From JAVEDQ01 sp963783105 (lineage in GTDB: Bacteria; Actinomycetota; Actinomycetes; Frankiales; Frankiaceae), in NCBI GenBank assembly GCA_963783105.1, contig CAWAMI010000003.1, forward strand, positions 983,299-1,047,298: DNA of 64,000 nt, in the 5' to 3' direction. The notes beneath the pieces were generated by a model. That model worked only from the letters and a program-made list of their open reading frames with translations, did not search any database and was not told where the DNA came from. Of this stretch, positions 59,349-64,000 are shown piece by piece; within the stretch, counting starts at the first letter, position 1, and every line of letters begins with the position of its first letter. The translations under genes and the position numbers were made by a program.

Positions 59349-60581
59349 ATGCCCGGTCGTGCGCTGCGGGCCCTGCCCTGCCCGCCGGACGCGACGCTGC
59401 TCGACGTCTGGGCGGCGCCGCTCGCCGCTGCCCTGGACGGCAGCGGGCCCGCGCTGGTGCCGGTGCCCGAGGGCCCGGCCGGTCGGGCCGTGGCGACGAT
59501 GGCGCGCCTCGACCAACCGCTCGAGTCCGACGGGATCGCCCTCGTCGTCCCGACGTCCGGATCCACCGGCGTCCCCAAGGGCGCCCTGCTGACCGCCGAG
59601 GCTCTCCAGGCCAGCGGCGCAGCGACCTACGACCGCATCGGCGGGCCCGGACAGTGGCTGCTCGCCCTGCCGGTCACGCACATCGCCGGGCTGCAGGTGC
59701 TGGCCCGATCGCTGCACGCGGGCGAGCTGCCCGAGGTGCTCGACCTCGCGGGCGGATTCGACCCGACCGCCTTCGCGTCCGCCACGGACCGGCTCGGGAC
59801 CGGCCGCCGGTACACGTCGCTGGTCCCGACGCAGCTCGCGCGGCTGCTCGACGCCGGCCGCCCGGCCGTCGCCGCGTTGCAGAACTACGACGCGGTGCTG
59901 CTCGGCGGGGCGGCGGCGCCGCCGACGTTGCTCGACCGCGCGGCCGCCGCCGGGGTCCGCGTCCGGACGACCTACGGCATGAGCGAGACCTGCGGCGGCT
60001 GCGTCTACGACGGGGTCCCGCTGGACGGCGTCGAGGTCCGGCTCGAGGGAGCCGGCGAGGGAGTCAGCAAGGGAGCCGGCGGGGGGACCGGCGGGGGGAC
60101 CGGCGGGGGAACGGGACGGATCCGGCTCGGTGGCGCCGTCGTCTTCGCCGGCTACCGGCTCCGGCCGGACCTGACCGCTGCCGCGTTGCAGCACGCCGAC
60201 GGCCGCCGCTGGCACGTCACCCAGGACCTGGGCCGCTGGGACGAGGGCCGGCTCGGGGTGCAGGGCCGCGTCGACGACCTCATCGTCACCGGCGGCGAGA
60301 AGGTGGCCCCGGCGACCGTCGAGGCGGCCCTGACGGCGCTCGACGGCATCCGCGACGCGGCGGTGGTCGGCGCGGACGACCCGGAGTGGGGCCAGCGGGT
60401 CGTGGCCGTCGTCGTCGCCCGGCCGGAGGCGGTGCCGACGCTGGAGCAGGTGCGCGAGCGCCTGCGTCCCGCGCTGCCGCCCTACGCGCTCCCCCGCCAG
60501 CTGCTGCTCGTCCAGGCGATCCCGCTGCTCGGCTCGGGCAAGCCCGACCGCGCCGCGCTGCGCGCCCTGCTGCAGAGCTGA
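59349..60581 (+). CDS. menE: o-Succinylbenzoate-CoA ligase
   Basis: A 410-residue AMP-forming ligase, shorter than most, which activates o-succinylbenzoate with CoA. The AMP motif VPTSGSTGVPKGALLT lies near residues 66-81, TTYGMSETCGG near 212-222, GRVDDLIVTGGEKVAP further on, and the catalytic lysine in GSGKPDRAALR at the end. A Gly/Thr-rich insert is coded by a 12-base tandem repeat (60078-60113). The gene follows menB after 19 bases. Confidence 0.92.
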   Translation: MPGRALRALPCPPDATLLDVWAAPLAAALDGSGPALVPVPEGPAGRAVATMARLDQPLESDGIALVVPTSGSTGVPKGALLTAEALQASGAATYDRIGGPGQWLLALPVTHIAGLQVLARSLHAGELPEVLDLAGGFDPTAFASATDRLGTGRRYTSLVPTQLARLLDAGRPAVAALQNYDAVLLGGAAAPPTLLDRAAAAGVRVRTTYGMSETCGGCVYDGVPLDGVEVRLEGAGEGVSKGAGGGTGGGTGGGTGRIRLGGAVVFAGYRLRPDLTAAALQHADGRRWHVTQDLGRWDEGRLGVQGRVDDLIVTGGEKVAPATVEAALTALDGIRDAAVVGADDPEWGQRVVAVVVARPEAVPTLEQVRERLRPALPPYALPRQLLLVQAIPLLGSGKPDRAALRALLQS

Positions 60582-60618
60582 CCAGCGCGACGCCGACGTC
60601 CGCGAGATCGTCCAGGCG

Positions 60619-60624
60619 TAGCCT
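60619..60624 (+). promoter_or_regulatory. Leaderless -10 (TAGCCT) for lipB
   Basis: TAGCCT ends six bases before GTG 60631, with no ribosome site. Confidence 0.5.
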
Positions 60625-60630
60625 CGAAGC

Positions 60631-61272
60631 GTGGACATCCAGCGGCTCGGGACGATCCCGTACGAGCAGGCCTGGGAGTTCCAGCGCAGCCTCGCCACCG
60701 AGCGCGCCGAGGGCCGCCGCGACGACACGCTGCTCCTGCTCGAGCACCCGAGCGTCTACACCGCCGGGCGCCGGACCCTGCCCGAGGAGCGGCCGTTCGA
60801 CGGCACGCCGGTGATCGACGTCGACCGCGGCGGCAAGATCACCTGGCACGGGCCGGGCCAGCTCGTCGGCTATCCGATCCTGCGGCTGGCCGAGCCCTTC
60901 GACGTCGTCGCCCACGTCCGCCGGCTCGAGGCGGTCCTCATCGACGCCTGCGCCGAGCTCGGGCTCGAGACCCGGCGCGTCGACGGGCGCTCCGGCGTCT
61001 GGACCCTCGACGGGCAGCGCAAGGTCGCCGCCATCGGCGTCCGGGTCACCCGCGGCGTGACGATGCACGGCTTCGCCCTGAACTGCGACCCGGACCTGGC
61101 GGCCTTCGGCCGCATCGTCCCCTGCGGCATCGCGGACGCCGGGGTGAGCAGCCTCTCCCGCGAGCTGGGGAAGATCGTGACGGTCGCCGACGCTCTTCCT
61201 GTCGTGGAGCGGTGTGCCGTGCGCACCCTCGCTCCCGCCGCACCAGAAGCCGAGCTCACGGGAGCAGTCTGA
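60631..61272 (+). CDS. lipB: Octanoyl-[ACP]:protein octanoyltransferase
   Basis: A 213-residue enzyme that transfers octanoate from ACP to lipoyl domains. The signature RGGKITWHGPGQLVGYPIL is at residues about 69-87. The catalytic Lys is in QRKVAAIGVR and the catalytic Cys in GRIVPCGIADAGVSS. GTG 60631 follows a leaderless motif. lipA starts one base after the stop. Confidence 0.96.
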   Translation: MDIQRLGTIPYEQAWEFQRSLATERAEGRRDDTLLLLEHPSVYTAGRRTLPEERPFDGTPVIDVDRGGKITWHGPGQLVGYPILRLAEPFDVVAHVRRLEAVLIDACAELGLETRRVDGRSGVWTLDGQRKVAAIGVRVTRGVTMHGFALNCDPDLAAFGRIVPCGIADAGVSSLSRELGKIVTVADALPVVERCAVRTLAPAAPEAELTGAV

Positions 61273-61273
61273 G

Positions 61274-62215
61274 ATGTCGACCGCCGCACCCGAGGGCCGT
61301 CGCCTGCTGCGCCTGGAGGCGCGCAACGCGGCCACGCCCATCGAGCGCAAGCCTCCGTGGATCCGGACCCGCCTGAAGACCGGACCGGAGTACACCGAGC
61401 TGAAGGGCCTGGTGAAGCGCGAGGGCCTGCACACGGTCTGCGAGGAGGCCGGCTGCCCCAACATCTACGAGTGCTGGGAGGACCGGGAGGCCACCTTCCT
61501 CATCGGCGGCGACCAGTGCACCCGCCGTTGTGACTTCTGCCAGATCGACACCGGCAAGCCGCAGCCGCTCGACCGGGACGAGCCCCGCCGGGTCGCCGAG
61601 TCGGTCGCGACGATGGGGCTGCGCTACGCGACCGTCACCGGCGTCGCCCGCGACGACCTGCCCGACGAGGGGGCGTGGCTCTACGCCGAGACGGTTCGGG
61701 CGATCCACGAGGCGCTGCCCGGCTGCGGCGTCGAGCTGCTGATCCCCGACTTCTCGGGCAACCCCGAGCTGCTGCAGCAGGTGTTCGACGCCGCGCCCGA
61801 GGTCCTCGCGCACAACCTCGAGACGGTGCCGCGGATCTTCCGGCAGATCCGGCCCGGCTTCCGATACGAGCGGTCGCTGGACGTGCTGACGCAGGCCCGC
61901 GCCGCCGGGCTGGTCACCAAGAGCAACCTCATCCTCGGCATGGGCGAGAACCGCGAGGAGATCTCGCAGGCGATGACCGACCTGCACGAGGCGGGCTGCG
62001 ACCTGCTGACGATCACGCAGTACCTGCGCCCGACCGTGCGGCACCACCCGGTCGAGCGGTGGGTGAAGCCGGAGGAGTTCGTCGAGCTCGCCGAGGAGGC
62101 CGAGGAGATCGGCTTCGCCGGCGTCATGAGCGGGCCGCTGGTCCGCTCCTCGTACCGCGCCGGCCGGCTGTACCAGCAGGCCCTGGCGCGGCGCGAGGCG
62201 GAGCAGCCCGCCTGA
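61274..62215 (+). CDS. lipA: Lipoyl synthase
   Basis: A 313-residue radical-SAM enzyme that inserts two sulfurs into octanoyl groups. The auxiliary cluster motif is CEEAGCPNIYEC and the radical-SAM motif is CTRRCDFC. The C-terminal RSSYRA tail supplies the conserved serine. ATG 61274 has GGAG about ten bases upstream. With lipB it modifies SucB and GcvH. Confidence 0.97.
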   Translation: MSTAAPEGRRLLRLEARNAATPIERKPPWIRTRLKTGPEYTELKGLVKREGLHTVCEEAGCPNIYECWEDREATFLIGGDQCTRRCDFCQIDTGKPQPLDRDEPRRVAESVATMGLRYATVTGVARDDLPDEGAWLYAETVRAIHEALPGCGVELLIPDFSGNPELLQQVFDAAPEVLAHNLETVPRIFRQIRPGFRYERSLDVLTQARAAGLVTKSNLILGMGENREEISQAMTDLHEAGCDLLTITQYLRPTVRHHPVERWVKPEEFVELAEEAEEIGFAGVMSGPLVRSSYRAGRLYQQALARREAEQPA

Positions 62216-62219
62216 CGTC

Positions 62220-62906
62220 CTACTTCCGGCCGGCCTGCCAGTTCATCCCCCAGCCGTAGGCACGGTCGAGGGCGTCCTGGGCGCCGTTGACGTACTGCAC
62301 CTCTCGACGGATCTCGAACTGCCCCTGCGCGTTGTCGATGTAGGCGACGGCGCAGCTGCGCGACCCGCCGGCGTTCTCGTCGAGCCGGACCTCGATGGGC
62401 TGGCCCTGCGCCGGGAACAGCGTCACGACGCCGTCCGCCTGGTCCCACGCCGGCACACCCTCGTAGATGAAGGCGAACACGAGGATGCGGCGGATGTTGC
62501 TCGCCTGGTCGAGGTTGATGAACAGGTTCTCGCCGCCGGAGCTGGCGCCGCTGCGGTCGTCCGCGTCGAGCTGGATGTACGGCGGACGGTCGAGGGCACC
62601 GAACGCGTTGCCCAGCGCCTGCACGACCCCCTTGCGTCCGTCGGTCAACTCGTAGAGGCAGCCGAGGTCGAGGTCGATGGCACCGCCACCGCCCATGAGC
62701 CGCTTGAAGAAGCCACCGCCACCACTGCCCTGCGGCCGCGCGTTCCAGTTGAGGTTGACCCGCATCTGCCCACCGACGGCGCCATGCTTCGACAGCGAGA
62801 CGGACGGAGCAGACTTCGTCAGCGTCAGCTTGTTCAACGAGACGCCAGGGCCCTGAGGCGGCCCGGACGGCGGCGGTCCCTGCGGAGGGGGGTTCTGCGA
62901 GGTCAT
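62220..62906 (-). CDS. terD: TerD-family protein
   Basis: A 228-residue calcium-binding stress protein of the TerD family. The N-terminus is Pro/Gln/Gly-rich. The core holds VRVNLNWNAR, GGAIDLDLGCLYELTDGRKG, QLDADDRSGASSGGENLFIN (acidic calcium sites) and FVFAFIYEG-like strands. Single TerD proteins of this kind are common in actinobacteria outside ter operons, so direct tellurite resistance is not implied. ATG 62906 has GAAAGG upstream. Confidence 0.93.
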   Translation of the reverse strand: MTSQNPPPQGPPPSGPPQGPGVSLNKLTLTKSAPSVSLSKHGAVGGQMRVNLNWNARPQGSGGGGFFKRLMGGGGAIDLDLGCLYELTDGRKGVVQALGNAFGALDRPPYIQLDADDRSGASSGGENLFINLDQASNIRRILVFAFIYEGVPAWDQADGVVTLFPAQGQPIEVRLDENAGGSRSCAVAYIDNAQGQFEIRREVQYVNGAQDALDRAYGWGMNWQAGRK

Positions 62907-63028
62907 GACCGAACCTTTCGTCGACGGTTCGCCTGCTGGGTGCAGTGCTCGTACGGCTCAGCTGTGACCTTGCTGTGCCGCGCCACCGGTGGCAAGAGGA
63001 CGAGCGGACCCTCGGGCAAGTTCCGACC

Positions 63029-63745
63029 GTGAGCGGACTGGAGATCGTCGCGGCACTGCTCGCGATCGGGGTGGGTTCCACCGTTCAGGGAGCGGTGGGC
63101 TTCGGCCTCAATCTGCTCGCGGTGCCGGTCCTGCTGTTGATCGACCCCGCTCTGGTACCCGGCCCGGCGCTGGTCGCCAGCCTCGGCCTCGGGCTTCTGG
63201 TGGTAGGACGCGAATTCGCCGCGATGGACCGCCGGCTCGGCTTCGCCTACCTCGGTCTCGTACCCGGCGCCATCGCGGGCGCGCTGGTGGTCGCCGTCGT
63301 ACCGCAGGACGACCTGAGCGTGCCGCTCGGCGTTCTGGTGCTCGTCGCGGTCGTGCTGTCCGCGGTGCGCTGGCAACCCGTGCCGCGTCCCAGCACGCTG
63401 ACGGTCGCGGGCACAGCCGCCGGCTTTCTCGCCTCCACCACATCCGTCGGCGGCCCCCCGATGGCCCTCCTGTACTCCCGCGAGGACGCGGCGAAGCTCC
63501 GCAGCACCGTCTCCGGCTTCTTCGTCGTGGCCGCGGCTCTGTCGCTCGCCCTGCTGGCCGGCGTCGGGCGCTTCGGGCTGCACGACCTCCGCACGTCGCT
63601 CACGCTGCTCCCGGGCGTCGTGGTCGGCTTCGCCCTCTCCGGGCCCCTCCGGAAGTACGTCGACCGAGGTGCGACCCGACCGCTGGTGCTCGGCCTGTCC
63701 GCCCTGGCCGCGATCATTGCGATCGCCGAGGGCCTGCTGGGGTAG
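63029..63745 (+). CDS. TauE/SafE-family membrane permease
   Basis: A 238-residue integral membrane protein with about eight helices. The two inverted half-repeats show GSTVQGAVGFGLNLLAVPVL and AGFLASTTSVGGPPMALLY, the usual TauE/SafE motifs for export or uptake of sulfonates, sulfite or other anions. The substrate is unknown. GTG 63029 is chosen; the frame extends upstream into the terD promoter region. The ribosome site is weak. Confidence 0.88.
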   Translation: MSGLEIVAALLAIGVGSTVQGAVGFGLNLLAVPVLLLIDPALVPGPALVASLGLGLLVVGREFAAMDRRLGFAYLGLVPGAIAGALVVAVVPQDDLSVPLGVLVLVAVVLSAVRWQPVPRPSTLTVAGTAAGFLASTTSVGGPPMALLYSREDAAKLRSTVSGFFVVAAALSLALLAGVGRFGLHDLRTSLTLLPGVVVGFALSGPLRKYVDRGATRPLVLGLSALAAIIAIAEGLLG

Positions 63746-63783
63746 CGATGCACCCCACCCGGACAGGTTCGTCATGCCGTACC

Positions 63784-64000
63784 TCATGCCGCATCGGCAT
63801 GCACGTCTGAGCCGGAATCCGGTGGCGGAGCCTTGAGTCGGATGTCGTAGAGGGGCTCTCTGGGAGATCTGCGTCTGCGGACGGTGATCTTGCCAGGGGC
63901 GTGGAGGACGACGGTCCAGTGGCCGCCGTGGGCTGCGGTGTGGTGTTCGGCGCAGAGGAGGAGGAGGTTCCACTGGTCGGTGGGGCCGCCGTCGGCCCAG
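63784..64000 (-). CDS. HNH endonuclease (DUF222/13E12 type), C-terminal end
   Basis: The last 72 residues of a gene that enters from the right edge. The visible part reads WADGGPTDQWNLLLLCAEHH, a typical HNH motif of DUF222-HNH proteins (as in mycobacterial 13E12 repeats), then HTAAHGGHWTVVLHAPG and a basic tail ending at TGA 63784. These genes are repeated many times in actinobacterial genomes. Confidence 0.8.
   Translation of the reverse strand, partial: WADGGPTDQWNLLLLCAEHHTAAHGGHWTVVLHAPGKITVRRRRSPREPLYDIRLKAPPPDSGSDVHADAA

Overview
The window is a high-GC (around 70% or more by eye), densely coded stretch of an actinobacterial chromosome. The evidence is a menaquinone pathway next to a cytochrome bcc-aa3 respiratory chain (qcrCAB, ctaCDEF), a PimB-type mannosyltransferase, an ArsA-like ATPase with SRPBCC proteins, many GTG starts, and ATGA/GTGA overlaps between genes. 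From memory, the order pimB, trpD, ctaE-qcrCAB, ctaDC, sugar kinase, erpA, nadA, cobUTS, gcvT, pepA, lpdA, sucB, lipBA resembles the Streptomyces core chromosome. Details such as leaderless genes and a DUF222/13E12-type HNH gene at the edge would suit a Frankiales/Geodermatophilales/Sporichthya-like actinomycete, but I cannot fix the genus. I saw no rRNA, tRNA, CRISPR array, phage or intact insertion sequence.

Layout. 1-5.3 kb is a minus-strand operon: SRPBCC protein, ArsA-like ATPase, repeat-containing small protein, ROK glucokinase and two membrane glycosyltransferase-like proteins. 5.5-12 kb holds a zinc-ribbon membrane protein, a second SRPBCC protein, a FadD15-type acyl-CoA synthetase, a secreted SGNH hydrolase, PimB, an M48 protease and a small Cys-rich protein. 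12-14.3 kb looks like an acquired segment: a gene-poor stretch and a MOSC-flavoreductase-ferredoxin fusion. 14.5-22.7 kb carries NYN, HIT, exonuclease/GIY-YIG, AsnC-domain, hemerythrin, TrpD and receiver-like genes. 22.7-33 kb is the respiratory block: an oxidase assembly factor, ctaE-qcrC-qcrA-qcrB, and ctaC-ctaD-ctaF on the opposite strand. 33-39.7 kb covers cysteine desulfurase with TusA, a PfkB kinase, ErpA, glycerate kinase and NadA. 40-44.6 kb is a cobalamin-salvage group: a secreted alpha/alpha-barrel-like protein, MBL-CobU, a degenerate CobT and CobS. 44.7-50.5 kb holds GcvT, PepA, Lpd and SucB. 53-60.6 kb is the menaquinone set menA, menF, menD, menC, menB, menE. 60.6-64 kb holds LipB-LipA, TerD, TauE/SafE and the end of an HNH endonuclease gene.

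The genes work together. Lipoate synthesis (LipB/LipA) supplies SucB and the glycine cleavage system. Men enzymes make the quinone oxidised by QcrCAB, whose electrons pass to CtaCDEF. Cysteine desulfurase and ErpA serve Fe-S enzymes such as NadA, LipA and the Rieske protein.

Points of most interest are: a CobT homologue that has lost its active-site motifs inside an intact cobUTS operon; a transcobalamin-like secreted protein just before it; the MOSC-FNR-ferredoxin fusion; three kinds of intergenic palindromic element; a TANNNT motif 6-8 bases before many operon-head start codons, indicating widespread leaderless transcription; and four apparent one-base frameshifts in three genes, all beside G/C runs, which may be sequence errors.
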